In this document: positions 32,750 to 44,080 of the stretch, piece by piece
How positions within the stretch are numbered: position 1 is the first letter of the stretch
Layout of the letters: every line of letters begins with the position of its first letter
NCBI GenBank assembly: GCA_019925095.2
Contig: CM034407.1
Location: forward strand, 17,428,710-17,492,709
DNA from: Dendrolimus kikuchii
Lineage: Eukaryota; Arthropoda; Insecta; Lepidoptera; Lasiocampidae
Direction: 5' to 3'
Length of the DNA: 64,000 bases
Translations under genes and position numbers: made by a program
The notes under the pieces: generated by a model
What the model saw: only the letters and a program-made list of their open reading frames with translations
Database searches by the model: none
What the model was told of the DNA's origin: nothing

Positions 32750-33425
32750 CTTCGTCACAAGACTAGAGGGAAACAAGTACCGTTTTTATTTTGGATTTAT
32801 TAGAAATAACTTTCAGATAATTAGAAGTGATTTGTAAAGTTAATAAAGTGTACGAGGTATGAACAGTTGATTTATTGACATGGAAAACGACCTTAGACGC
32901 TCGCCGTTATCCGTGCAGGAACGGAGAAAGAATACAATATCCTGCGGCCGGGCGGCCTGTCGTAAGAGGCGACTTAACAACCCACACCTTCGTCAGAAGA
33001 CTAGAGGAAAAGGGGAGTCTTTGGCGGGAACTGAAAAGAGATGTTGTTCAGTGCACCCCTAGTTTCTAAAAATATGTCGCCATACTCAACCTTGAGTTGT
33101 AGTTCCAGCATTAGTGACCAGGTTTTCAGTCACCCTTATGACAGAGTGAGCAGCGTGATTTGTAAAGTCAAATGTGTCCTTTGGTGTTGTCAAATGAACT
33201 CCATTGAATGGCGATGGATAACCGCCTTCCATACAAGTGGGCCTGTCTTAAAGGCCTATCTGCTGATCTCTTGCACATAAAAAAACTAGAAGGAAACAAG
33301 TACCGCTTTAATTTTGGATTTATTAGAAATAACTTTTAGATAATTAGAAGTGATTTGTAAAGTTAATAAAGTGTACGAGGTATAAACAGTTGGTTTATTA
33401 CACGACCCTGGACGCTCGCTGTTAT
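32750..33425 (+). repeat. Direct duplication flanking a disrupted A-family copy
   Basis: About 150 bp at 32,755-32,908 (ACTAGAGGGAAACAAGTACC..CGCTCGCCGTTAT) is repeated at 33,284-33,423. Between them lies an A-family copy whose first 77 bp (32,909-32,985) are clean, then foreign sequence with another ACTAGAGG motif, then 33,060-33,285, an A-family 3' half with many scattered small insertions. Confidence 0.65.
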
Positions 33426-33987
33426 ATATATAAGATATACTTGTTTCTGGTTAGAAATAAATTGGAGCTTTTCAGTCTTTTCCCGCCGTCTCCCTTCCAT
33501 CATCGGACAACCACACGCACTGGCATGCGGCACCGCTATACGTTGGACATACCACCTATAAGAACAAAGCGATATGGGGCCACCTTCATTATACGCACCT
33601 CAAAGGAGTGGAACTCCCTGCCGGAGTCTGTTTTTCCCGAAACCTACAACCTGGGTATCTTCAAGTCTCGTATGAATAGGTACCTTCTAGGTAAACGTGC
33701 TCGATCTTAGACCATTCTCCACTCAATTCCAGCGAGACAATGGTCAAACGCGAACCTATACCTAACTTATGCATTATTGTATATATATGACTATGTATAT
33801 ATGTATGAATTTGTATATATATTTCTTAAATTAGGTTGAGTATTTATGTATCTATTGACTTCTTCCTGCACCACCTATATCACCTGATTCAAATTTCTTT
33901 CGTTTAGGTTGCCTGGAAGAGATCGCTTTGAGCGATAAAGCCGCCTATTGTATTGCCTAGAAAATATTGTAAATATGGTCTGTTTTT

Positions 33988-34357
33988 CGTTCGTAATACC
34001 GAAGTAAGAAAGAGAGTTGATCTGAAAGAGAATGTCGGGGTGAAGGTAAGGAAAGGAATGCTCCGGTGGTTCGGGCATGTGGAAAGAATGTATGATGAAA
34101 GAATGACTAAACAGATATACAATGCAAAAGTGGATGGATGCAGAAGTCGTGGAAGGCCACGACACACCTTCCATGATCAAATTGATCGTGTACTAGCGGA
34201 GGGTGATGTCAGAAGCCTTAAGAACAGACGAGCGTGTATGACAAGTGCTATGAATGTCAAAGAAGCGAGTGAGGTGTGTAAGAATAAGCCTGAATAGCGC
34301 TCTGTTGTCCGTGCCTACCCCGCAAGGGAACTGGCGTGAAGTTATGTATGTATGTAC
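33988..34357 (+). mobile_element. RTE-B LINE 3' end
   Basis: The plus frame NTEVRKRVDLKENVGVKVRK, GMLRWFGHVERM, NAKVDGCRSRGRPRHTFHDQ, DVRSLKNRRACM, ASEVCKNKPE ends at a premature stop (TGG to TAG) before the terminal WRSVVRAYP block. Tail (TATG)n. Confidence 0.85.
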
Positions 34358-34745
34358 TTACTCTGGTGCTGGACGCCTAGAGATGAATAAATAGAATACT
34401 AAATATATCGAAAATGCAACAGTATACTAATTCTAGTATACGAAAGGGTTAATTTAATAGCTTATAAAACCCGGCAAACCCTTTCTATGTACACATAGAT
34501 GTGTATATTTCTTAAAATGATTAAAGAGTTATCTACTAAGGTATATAATTTATGTAGGTACGTTGTTTGAACATGTAAATAAACCCAGGTGCTTAAACGG
34601 TAGTGTGTGTACGAGCGTGTATTCATATAAACAACGGGCTACGTTTAAATTGAAGATTCTTGTACTTGATACAGGGATTAACTTGATCTGGATAGGGTAA
34701 AGTTCATTTTTTATTATCAACGTCTCTATTATGGAATACAGCTAT

Positions 34746-34877
34746 GAACAGACGAGCGTGTATGACAAGAGCTATGAATGTCAAAGAAGCAAGTGAGGTG
34801 TGTAAGAATAAGCCTGAATGGCGCTCTGTTGTCCGTGCCTACCCCGCAAGGGAACTGGCGTGAAGCTATGTATGTAT
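34746..34877 (+). mobile_element. RTE-B LINE 3' tip
   Basis: Begins at GAACAGACGAGCGTG, encodes NRRACMTRAMNVKEASEVCK and RSVVRAYPARELA, with a (TATG)n tail. It directly abuts the second copy of the GGTCTGTTTTT duplication. Confidence 0.8.
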
Positions 34878-34918
34878 GGTCTGTTTTTGTAATTGTATAT
34901 TTTGGTGTGCAATAAAGT

Positions 34919-34965
<47 letters not shown>

Positions 34966-36511
34966 GTGGTAAAAAAGGTGTATACGCATTTTTGGGAATT
35001 CGAACACTAACGACGTATATTGGGGTTTTTGGAAATTTTAATCCTAAGGTGATGAAAAAGGGCTAGGTTTTATTTTTTTTCGACTACTCAAACTATGACT
35101 ATTTTAATTCTATGCGAGCAAAGCCACGTGCAACTGCCATTTACTACATAAGCTTACGCATAAAAAATATTGTAATAATAAATAATTTCGCTTAGGTATC
35201 CCCTTTGGCAAATATACGTTTTCTTTCCTTGAGCTTGTAATATATAATTAGGAAGTCACATACAGAAGGCAAGGAGTCTTGTTTACGAATTAAATTAACT
35301 ATATACAACACAACATGAATTGTTGTTAAGTTGGACCGCCTCATTAATTTTGTTCAGCTTCAGGAAAAGCTTTGAGATAATCTATCTATGTTTATTATAA
35401 TTATAATAATACTGGCGGTACAGGTAGACGTTGCCTTGCCTTGAAAACAAATTTAGAACCCGATTGCAGCGCCACCTACTGGGTCCAATTGTGAATCTAA
35501 ACCATCCGGGGACCCACTCGAACACGTATAAAATAAACAATTTCTAATCGAATGAAGTTTCAAAATCTGTAATCTAATACTATAAACCTGTTTGACGATG
35601 TTGTAGATCGAGAGGATGTTTTTTGACAATAAATTATGGCGAATATTCAAGATAACTTTTATTTCTATTTCACAATTACACAACATGAAATTACACAGCA
35701 CCTTTTTAACAGGCAGAAGAGAGAAGATAAAGAGGGGGGCGTAAAACGTCATAAGCCGCTGTCGTCTCATCGTATGACGGTGACATTTCCTTTTGACAGG
35801 CAAAGGGTGCTGAAGCCAGGGCTACTCCAACAGACGCAACGATTAATTGCGACTGTGCCATAATCATATAACAGCTTTTCGTCTTCCGCACACATGAATA
35901 CGAGTTTATCAATAAAACCCACTCGCGTTCGTAAATTATAAAAACTTTCATTAAATTACCATTCTATGGCAAACACAAATTATGAATGAAAATTAATTAC
36001 AAGTAAAATATCAATTTCTATTCATCAACTTTTAGTCGACAAAAATATGCGGACAAAGTACCGAGCACATTTGTTCAAACATTTGCCAATTAAACATTGT
36101 TTCCCAAACTTCCAACAACGACTCACCATTCTAGAAGGCAAACATTTGAAAATTTGAAAAAAGCACAACGATTAAACGCTATTAATATTCTTCAGGGAGC
36201 CAAAATGTTGACGACCCGTCAAATATTGAATGATTTACGACCCGGCCATTGTTTGCCAAACTTTATTGTTGCTTACCAACAATGGTTTACATTAAAAAAC
36301 CAGCGGACGAGGGAAATTTTCGGGGATTTTTTAAATATTTCCTCTTGGAATCAGTGCGTCGGGTGTCACTTTAGCCTGGCAGCAAAATGGGGAGGATATA
36401 AGCAAATATTTATATTCATTTTTTTAGTTTGGGGCCATGAACATGGCGGATTGATAAAAACATGTTTTCTGTCATTCTATCGTTTTAAATTACTCCTTTA
36501 GGGTAATAACA
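34966..36511. other. Mostly unassigned; one Helitron-like arm
   Basis: 35,412-35,535 matches the family X arm (AACCCGATTGCAGCGCCACC.., CCGGGGACCCACTC). A 134-codon plus frame at 36,097-36,501 (ILQGAKMLTTRQILNDLRPG..) has no family I recognise, and its base composition does not separate it from the surroundings. I do not call it a gene. Confidence 0.4.
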
Positions 36512-36513
36512 CC

Positions 36514-36770
36514 ATCCGTGCAGGAATGGAGAAAGAATACAATTTCCTGCGGTCAGGCGGCCTGTCGTAAGAGGTGACAAAACAACCCACAGCCAGGTGG
36601 TAGGGTATTTGCTCGACTGGATGGCGACCACCCCTGGTCTAGAGTATGCCGCCATAACGACCTTGTGTTGTGTTCCGGCATTAGTGACCAGGTTCCAGTC
36701 TCCCTTAAGAGAGCAGTAGCGCATTTGTAGTACCTTTGGTGTTACTCCTGCAATAAAAAAATAAATAAAA
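36514..36770 (+). mobile_element. A-family retroposon with internal 3' deletion
   Basis: Normal start at ATCCGTGCAGG. Near the end, CTTTGGTGTT joins directly to ACTCCTGCAATAAAAAAA, removing about 85 bp that other copies have. Confidence 0.8.
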
Positions 36771-37323
36771 AAATAGTATAGCCTAGTAGTAACGAGTAGC
36801 AGTGTAGTGTAGTGGAGAGAGGTGTAATGTAGCTTCATGAAACGTAGTGTATGTAAGTGCTGTATTTTAGTGCAGTAGGGTAGTGCTGGATGATATAAGA
36901 TAAGTGTAACCAACATTTTGCCTTCTTCCAAACAAAGAAGGCAAAATACACTCAGACCGGAATACAAAAAACTTGCAGGTCTTACAAATATTATGTATAC
37001 GAGTGCAAGCGAATCCACTATTACAGTCAATTTAACGTAAGGTGACTTTCTGACTTCACTGTTAGCACGACGCCAAGCATGTCGACATAATTTAATCTAA
37101 TATATTTTATATTAAATTTTATTGTGAAAATTAAATTTATTATTGATATATTGTATTATTGAAAAATAGTTTAATATATTTAGTAAATTAAATGTGTTAT
37201 TATTGATTTTTACTATTGTTATCAGTGTCACCTTACCTGACATTGTTTTCGCAAATAACAATAGAGATTAATCAAATAGTTTCTAGGTTGTGAAAAAAAT
37301 TGTGGTACTTATCTACTTTTGTA
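36771..37323. other. Unassigned AT-rich stretch
   Basis: It includes GTAGTGTAGTG-type low-complexity sequence at 36,785-36,890. Confidence 0.35.
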
Positions 37324-37676
37324 TCTATATATATAAAACAAAGTCGTGTTAGTTACACCATTTATAATTCAAGAACGGCTAGACTGATTGTTATGATTTT
37401 TATGTTTTTGGTATTATCTTCGTCCGGACAGATAATAACTATGAATATATAAAAGAAACATAATTAAAAAAAAAAAAATCGGTTTGGATACTCCGCCTTC
37501 TTCCGCACTTGACAGCTCACGTCACCTACACTTATAGCTTATTTGTAATAACTGATGTTCAATGCAAATCACTGACATACTAGAATGGTTTAGATTGACA
37601 ATTAGACCCGGTAGGTGGCGCTGGAATCGGATACAAAAAAAAATCTGGGCAAGACAACGTCTGCCAGGACCGCTAG
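37324..37676 (+). mobile_element. Helitron-like element (family X)
   Basis: Begins TCTATATATATAAAACAAAG and ends CTGCCAGGACCGCTAG before T. It shares the AGACCCGGTAGGTGGCGCTG block with 35,412-35,535, 45,191-45,330 and 48,921-49,130. Confidence 0.65.
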
Positions 37677-38073
37677 TTTGTTATAAAAATCGTTCAGATA
37701 CAACGAATATAAAAATATTGCATTTTAATTTTTTCAGTGCAAATTTTCAAGTATTTTTATAGCCTGTCAAAATAACTGACAGCTGGATTCGTGGCCCCGC
37801 GGGCTTTTCCACGATAGAAGCAATCTAGACGTCCGCGTACAAAATACTTTCGACCAAAGCTAATACTTTAAAACAGTACGAATAATCTGTTTTCATACGA
37901 AAATTTATTGCTCACCCGCCAAAATTTTAAAGAGAAATTTAAAACTGAACAACGGGAAGCTAAACGTGATTAGGGCTGCCACTTCGCCTCTAACTAGTTT
38001 TGTTTTAATATTTAATAATAAACAGAAATTTTGATTCAACTTAGTAAACTATTAAGTCATAGATTAATATTAA
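37677..38073. other. Unassigned stretch
   Basis: No gene or repeat recognised. Confidence 0.35.
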
Positions 38074-38402
38074 CTAGTGGTCGTCCGTGGTCGAAATTCG
38101 ACCATAATAATTAATGTCAAAGACTATACTTCTATAATCACAGATTTCGCCAAGGCTACACTGTTAATTTGACTTTAACAATAAACAAAAGAGTGTATAT
38201 GCGTGTGTGTGTCAAATACGTGTTAGTATGTGTAATGTTTTTTTTATTGATTTAATGTATTTTTATGCATGATTTAAAAAACAAATTGCAGTCTGCACTC
38301 CTGCTCTATACAAACTATAAGTGTGCGAAATTTCATACTCCTCCGTCCGCGCAATTTTCGTAAAAAGGGGTACAGTTTTTCCTTCACGTATTAATATATT
38401 GA
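38074..38402 (-). mobile_element. Helitron-like element (family L), uninterrupted
   Basis: On the minus strand the 3' end carries the palindrome TGGTCGAATTTCGACCA, 12 nt, then ACTAG before T. Its second copy at 55,469-56,020 is split by another element. Confidence 0.65.
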
Positions 38403-38579
38403 TTTAGGGAGTTACTCGGCTAACAGTCTATAGGATGACGATGATGAGGATAGGCTGACGACGAGTTACAGATAAGCCATACCTTAACTAGGTAAAAATT
38501 AAACATACATCAACTAACGGGCATATGTCATCAGTCATTCTCATTTTAAATTCTTCAAAACGGGTATTAAAAGTATTTT

Positions 38580-38760
38580 TTTTTAAATTCAATCTATTTT
38601 ATTCAAAATAAGTTTCACTGAAGAAAACACCTTTTGAAGGTCATACATGTAAGTCAAAATTTTAATCTTCTTTCTAACCTAGTATACCGCTTCGCAACGT
38701 GTTATCGCTATTTAAATGAGAAAAAGCGGCAAGAAAATCCCCAGCAATACGTCTAGCTTA
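38580..38760 (-). repeat. Family G repeat
   Basis: Contains TTATTCAAAATAAGTTTCAC, GGTCATACATGTAAGT, CCGCTTCGCAACGTGTTAT and AAGCGGCAAGAAA. Other copies: 19,838 (split), 41,548, 49,843, 53,095 and 60,297. Probably a LINE 3' UTR. Confidence 0.6.
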
Positions 38761-38989
38761 AAAATATTTTCATCGTAATGAATATAAAGAAAGAAATAAT
38801 TTATTTGAAGAAATAGCGACGTACTTACATATTGCTAACATGTATCCTAAAAATAAAAACATACTTTGAGAACTTGTACGCCGCATTTACCGCCAACAAG
38901 GTTTGCACTCAGCTTTCACTCAACTTTCACTCAAATCACTAGTTGCTAGCAAAGTTATCAATAAGTTACAAAAGGAAGGAAAAGTTTAA

Positions 38990-39425
38990 TATACATACAT
39001 ACATAACTTCACGCCAGTTCCCTTACGGGGTAGGCACGAACAACAGAGCGCCATTCAGGCTTATTCTTACAAACCTCACTTGCTTCTTTGACATTCATAA
39101 CTCTTTTCATGCACGCTCGTCTGTTCTTAAGGCTCCTGACATCACCTTCTGCTAGTACACGATCAATTTGATCATGGAAGGTGTGTCGTGGCCTTCCACG
39201 ACTTCTGCATCCATCCACTTTTGCATTGTATATCTGTTTAGTCATTCTTTCATCATGCATTCTTTCCACATGCCCGAACCACCGGAGCATTCCTTTCCTT
39301 ACCTTCACCCCGACACTCTTTTTCAGACCAACTCTCTTTCTTACTTCGGTATTACGAACGCGGTCCGTGAGCGTCACTCCGCAGATTTTGCGCCGTGCTC
39401 GCATCTTGACCGCGTTTATTCTACT
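38990..39425 (-). mobile_element. RTE-B LINE 3' end, longest copy
   Basis: The minus frame 39,009-39,404, 131 codons, is uninterrupted: RARRKICGVTLTDRVRNTEV, RKGMLRWFGHVERMHDERM, KQIYNAKVDGCRSRGRPRH, TFHDQIDRVLAEGDVRSLKN, KNKPEWRSVVRAYPVRELA, stop. This is the C-terminal tail of an RTE-clade ORF2, 5' truncated. The complementary (CATA)n tail is at 38,990-39,003. Confidence 0.9.
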
Positions 39426-40373
39426 TTCATGCTCTCTCTTCCATACCCAACTCTCGCTATACTATACTCTACCCTCAAGTTTAATATAGGTTTAATTATT
39501 TAACTATTTAATATAATGATTTAATATATTTAATGCATTCTAGTTAATATTTAAGTTATTATTATTTTTCTTTTAAAATATCTAGATAAGTATCCATCTC
39601 TGGTATAAGTGTACTTGTATTATTTTTACCCTTAGACATGTGGAAATACTGTAGAATACTTTTTAATAATAAATAAATAAACGAATTGAAGGACATTAAA
39701 ACGCACAAATTTTGCGTATTTTCAAACAGAGCAGTGGTCATTAAAGGCCATTTATGAGAGTTGTATATCTGATGTAATAACTAACTTATAACCAATTAAA
39801 TGAAGAGTATTTGAAACGATAGACAGCTGAACATAACGATAGACAATATTATTGTTAATTTCGTTACTTTATAATAAAATAGTGAGATTGTAATCTATTC
39901 CAGATTGTGAACACAACGAAAAAAAATTAGAATTAAGAATAAACGGTTCTGGCAGTTGTCGACTAGGCAGCCGCTGTACGGCTTATATGTACGCTTTGAT
40001 TTCAACCAAACTTACTGCTCGTTACGACCTTGAGCCGCGCTTCGCAATCTTTTTTTTTTATTGCCAGACAGGCAAATGTCTCAGTCGCGTACCACAAGTC
40101 TAGGAATAACGAAGCGACAACCCTAGCCCGGCCAGTTCACTGAGATAATTGTACTTTATAGAACAAACATGTTTCGAATACATGCAGGCCTTTTCTATCA
40201 GGATTTTTCGGTGTTAAATTTAATTGGTTTTCTCATAGAGTTTTATTTTGTGTAAATCTAATCTGGATTATGCTGTGATGAGAGATTGATTTTGTTTGAC
40301 TACCCTTTTATGGAAGAATCAATGAAATGCGAACAGGGTTGAAAATAAATAGATTTTAGTCTCCAATATCTTA
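39426..40373. other. Unassigned AT-rich stretch
   Basis: A weak A-family-like 3' end may lie at 40,048-40,110 (ATTGCCAGACAGGCAAATG). Otherwise nothing recognised. Confidence 0.35.
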
Positions 40374-40598
40374 TCTTATACTAATATATAAAACTGAAGA
40401 GTTTGTTTGAACGCGCTAATCTCAGGAACTACGTGTCTGATTTGAAAAATTCTTTCAGTGTTAGATAGCTCATTCATCGAGGAAGGCTATGTATTATCAC
40501 GCTAACACCAATAGGAGCGGAGCACCAATGAAGAATGTTGCAAAATCGGGGGATTTTTTTAACTATTCCACGCGGATGAAGTCGCGGGCAGAAGCTAG
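40374..40598 (+). mobile_element. Helitron-like element (family K)
   Basis: Starts TCTTATACTAATATATAAAA and ends GCGGGCAGAAGCTAG before T. Confidence 0.75.
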
Positions 40599-40609
40599 TA
40601 TTTTATATC

Positions 40610-40925
40610 TACTTTCCACAACCACTATTTGTACACAAATAGCTATGTCTGATTAAAACAATATAATCATGCTAATACATTTATTATAATATCTTATGTA
40701 TTATTGTATATATATGACTATGTATATACGTATGTATTTGTATATCTATTTCTCAAATTAGTTTGAGTATTTATGTATCTATTGCCTTTTTCCTGCACCA
40801 CCTATATGGCCTGATTCAAATTTCTTTCATTCAGGTTGCCTGGAAGAGATCGCTTTGAGCAATAAGGCCGCCTATTATATATAATTATATAGTGTTATCT
40901 CTTTCTCTCTCGCTTTCTCTCTACT
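40610..40925 (+). mobile_element. LINE 3' UTR end (family I)
   Basis: Same block order as 26,735-27,016, ending in a TCTTTCTCTCTCGC microsatellite tail. Confidence 0.7.
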
Positions 40926-41547
40926 TTACTCACGACGTTGCCTTCGTGAACTTCGATTCTATATATGGCGGTAACTATTTTTCTTTGTTGAATGATAAAT
41001 AAGTCTTTACTCAAATTAATTATCTTCGAGTAATTTTCAATAGCTAGGAGTTTAATTTGTTTCTTATAATCCAGTTCAAAATTGAAATTTTACTAGGTAG
41101 GGGCACATCAAGTTTACGAATTATCTCAGCACCTATTGACAAATAAACAACATCGGTATGATGTCTTCAGCTTAGACTTCATTATCCCACAGAACTATGT
41201 ACACTGGGTGTGTGTGTGTGTGTGTGTTTGGTGTGTGTTAGTGAGTTGTGTGTGTGCGTGAGTTTTGTATTGTATTGTGCATCTGTATATAGATTATAAT
41301 ACAATCCATTTCTAATAAATTTCATCCATATAGACCTTATAGTTTCCGAGAAAATTACTTTGACAGAACAACGAATAGGCTATAGATGGCGCTGTGCAAT
41401 AATTGAGGTCGCAAACGTTTCCCGACACGTACAAAAAATATTCCAACATTAATAGGTGGATCTTGGCCTCGGATCCTCTTACACAAAGGTAAGACCCACC
41501 AATCACACTCACTCACTACAGACACAAGTAGCCATACAAGATTAGCT

Positions 41548-41625
41548 TAGGCGTGTTGCTGGAGAGTTTCTTCCGCCGCTTCTTCTCCTCCAGCTATAAC
41601 ACGTTGCGAAGCGGTAGTAATGATA
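41548..41625 (+). repeat. Family G repeat fragment
   Basis: GCGTGTTGCTGGAGAGTTTC through ACACGTTGCGAAGCGGTAGT. Confidence 0.6.
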
Positions 41626-41629
41626 GACT

Positions 41630-41909
41630 AGGATCGGCTCCGCCGGCGGAGTCGATAATTAGTCCCCAAATAATCACTTCAGCCTGTTGGCTTAGCTCAT
41701 TTAGCCTTTTACGGCTAAATCTCAATATAGAGTCAATCCCCCGCAGCGGTCGAGCCGAGGTCGAACCTCACAGGTGGTGTCTCCTCGAGCGCGCTGCTTC
41801 CGGGATGAATGCCTCCGCTCCCACGGAGTCGGAAAGGCCCAAAGTCCGGTATCGCTGAAACAGCCGTCTCCGGCTATTCAGCTGGGTCCAGCTCCAAAAA
41901 AAAAAAAAG
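41630..41909 (+). mobile_element. GC-rich retroelement 3' end with A13 tail
   Basis: A CG-rich stretch beginning with a palindrome (CTCCGCCGGCGGAG) and ending GGGTCCAGCTCC then A13. Composition and poly(A) suggest the 3' UTR of an R1-like LINE or SINE. Overlapping open frames on both strands are composition effects. Confidence 0.5.
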
Positions 41910-41993
41910 GTCCTGGGCCTGCGAGGAGCAATACTAGCCTCGCTGGAAGATCTTCCTTTAAGACATAGGAGCGTTCCATCTTGCTCTTCCACC

Positions 41994-42309
41994 TTTTTTT
42001 TTTTTATTGCAGGAGATCAGCAGACAGGCAGACGGCCCACTTGATGGAAAGCAGTTACCATCGCCTATGGACATTTGCAACACCAAAGTTGCTACAAATG
42101 CGCTGCTGCTCTCTTAAGGGAAACTGGAACCTGGTCACTAATGCCGGAACACAACTCAAGGTTGTTCTGGCGGCATGCTCTTGACCAGGGGTGGTAGCCA
42201 TCCAGTCGGGCAAATGCCCTACCACCTGGCTGTGGGTTATTAAGTCGCCTCTTACGACAGGCCGCCCGGCCGCAGGAAATTGTATTCTTTCTCCGTTCCT
42301 GCACGGATA
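41994..42309 (-). mobile_element. A-family retroposon, full length
   Basis: Complete minus copy with a T13 start and CACGGATA end. Confidence 0.85.
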
Positions 42310-43039
42310 ATACGCACCACCTCAATACGAGGCACTCACTTCAGGCTGATTAAGGGATACGGACAGATCGACATAACTATTTCATAGGTGAATTTTTTGC
42401 CCAAATTTCTTAATAAGTATAGGTATATGTCATAATAATAAATACAGTCTTGTAGGACATAAGCAAGTAAAACTCGGTAGGTCGTTTGGCCGTAACATGT
42501 GTAGTTTCAAAATATATAAGGCTCATAAAGCACTGAGCCATTTCCGGAGGAGGCAGACTCTAATCGTATTATGTCATTACCGGGAAGGCTGTCGTGAATG
42601 ACTCATTACCGTTCGCACGTGGCGCTAACGGCTCATTTGTTACGTACTGACACTCACACCTAATTGTGTTTTACTATCATTATATTTCTAAGTACTAAGG
42701 CGTAGACTAATCTATCATCTCTCCTAAAGAAATATTACTTCGAGCTTCATTAATCTCTTTCTTTTTTGTTTCAGCTTTTCCTTCCTCTACTACCATTCCT
42801 TTATTCTGGCATACATCATCTGTTCTGTACTTTTAATAATAAAATAAAATCAAAATAATAATTTAAAAAAACTAAAAAATACGCTTCTTAGAAAATCCAA
42901 CCAAAAAATAGAAAATAAGTTTAATTTAATAAATTAAAGAAAAAATGATTTTATTGTAAAAAAAAAGCGCGGGGTGCTTTTCAAACTATTGATACCATGC
43001 ATTACACTATTTTTAATTTTATTTACTATTATTTATTTT
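42310..43039. other. Unassigned stretch
   Basis: A-rich from 42,840. No gene or repeat recognised. Confidence 0.35.
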
Positions 43040-43375
43040 CATTTTTTAGTGATTTAACTCCCTTCTCCGTGGAAACTTTGAAGAAAGAATTAAATACACT
43101 CTTATGATAAAATGGAACGTTATGTAAAAATAAGCTTTTTAAATACAAGCTTTTGAGATCCTGCATATAATGTAGCAGCAGAGTGCTAGCCAAGACAAGT
43201 AAAACGAGCCCAAACACGACGGGTCTAGCTTGTTTAGTACAGGAGTTCCTATGGCCACCTTCCGACTCCATCATCAGATCAGCTCCATGGTACCATATTA
43301 TTGCATTGTCACGCGATATACACATACGTGCAAAATGCCTTTATTTCTACCATTATAGTAATGAAATAATGGAAG
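43040..43375 (-). repeat. Dispersed repeat V, copy 1
   Basis: About 85% identical by eye to 62,050-62,345 over ~230 bp (TTTAAATACAAGCTTTTGA, AGCAGCAGAGTGCTAGCCAA, CGACTCCATCATCAGATCAG). The minus frame MCISRDNAIIWYHGADLMME.. is partly kept in both copies, but with different ends. Possibly a LINE 3' region. Confidence 0.5.
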
Positions 43376-43565
43376 TCGCCTTTGCGGCGTAGGACTCCCC
43401 CAACAATTTCCAATTTTCTCTGTTTCCAGTTCTTCTCCAATTTTTTCCAATTCTATTTATGAAAGTATCAGCGCATCTCTTTCTTTGCCTTCCTCTTTCT
43501 CTCTTCCAATTCCTGAGTATCTTCGTGCCTACTTGTATGTCCTGCCCATTTCCATTTAAAGACCT
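43376..43565 (-). mobile_element. Third RTE-type LINE C-terminus, decayed
   Basis: Minus reading KWAGHTSRHEDTQELEE, then with frame breaks NWRRTGN and KLLGESYAAKATS. This corresponds to the RW.GH...R and W..LGEAYA blocks of RTE ORF2 tails. Several frameshifts. Confidence 0.5.
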
Positions 43566-43619
43566 TACTCATTTAATGATGTCTGTTCTAATTATTTTTC
43601 TTATAGTTTAAAAAAAATT

Positions 43620-44080
43620 TCACCACCAAGCCCTGGTAGAAGAGGCAGGCCTAAGAAATGCTGGCTTAACGTCAGAAGGTATGAAGTATCAGTGATCTTA
43701 TAACAAGGGATGCTGAAGATCGCGCGAATATGAAAAACTGCAAGTGTCGCTTATGCTGGTACGGCCACGTTTTACGGCAACCGGCTAATTATGTGGGGAA
43801 CAAATGTCTACCCATGCCGCCAGGTTCTAGTCAAAGAGGAAGGCCCAAAAAATACTGACTTGACGTTGTGAAGGATGATGACATGCGTACCAATGGTCTC
43901 AAAACGGGTGATGCTGAAGACCGCGCGAAATGTTGTAGAAAAAGTAGGAAAGCGGACCCTGGGCGACAGAGTGAACGCTCCGAACGCAACCGGGATTTAA
44001 CGCTCAGAAAAGCGCAGTCCAGTCTCCGAAGTGAACGCTCAATGCAGCTAAAATTTAAAGCTGCGATGATGAGTTAAAAA
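43620..44080 (+). mobile_element. RTE-C LINE 3' end, heavily mutated
   Basis: Two partly overlapping fragments match the copies at 50,300 and 53,663: a GRRGRPKKCWL-like block at 43,630-43,670, then 43,735-44,080 with the KLQ(V/E)..LRWYGHVLR and NGLKTGDAEDRAK blocks, with stops and frameshifts. Confidence 0.65.

Larger units (their letters stand above)
33475..34965 (+). mobile_element. LINE (family I) 3' end interrupted by RTE insertions
   Basis: 33,480-33,710 encodes IPPIRTKRYGATFIIRTSKEW, then NSLPESVFPETYNLGIFKSR and NRYLLGKRARS, then a stop: the C-terminus of a Jockey-like ORF2. The 3' UTR follows to 33,987 with the GATCGCTTTGAGCGATAAAGC stem, is interrupted by RTE-derived sequence to 34,877, and resumes at GGTCTGTTTTTGTAATTG, ending CAATAAAGTGTTC and (TC)n at 34,918-34,963. 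RT and endonuclease domains are absent. Confidence 0.75.

Noticed and set aside
36097..36501. 134-codon plus frame as a host gene
   Set aside because: No recognisable motif, composition like the surroundings, and no splice or promoter context. Length is possible by chance in this amount of DNA.
39168..39503. Frames beginning MIMEGVSWPSTTSASIHFC or MCRGLPRLLHPSTFALYIC
   Set aside because: Antisense of the RTE-B ORF2 tail. They recur wherever that LINE end occurs.
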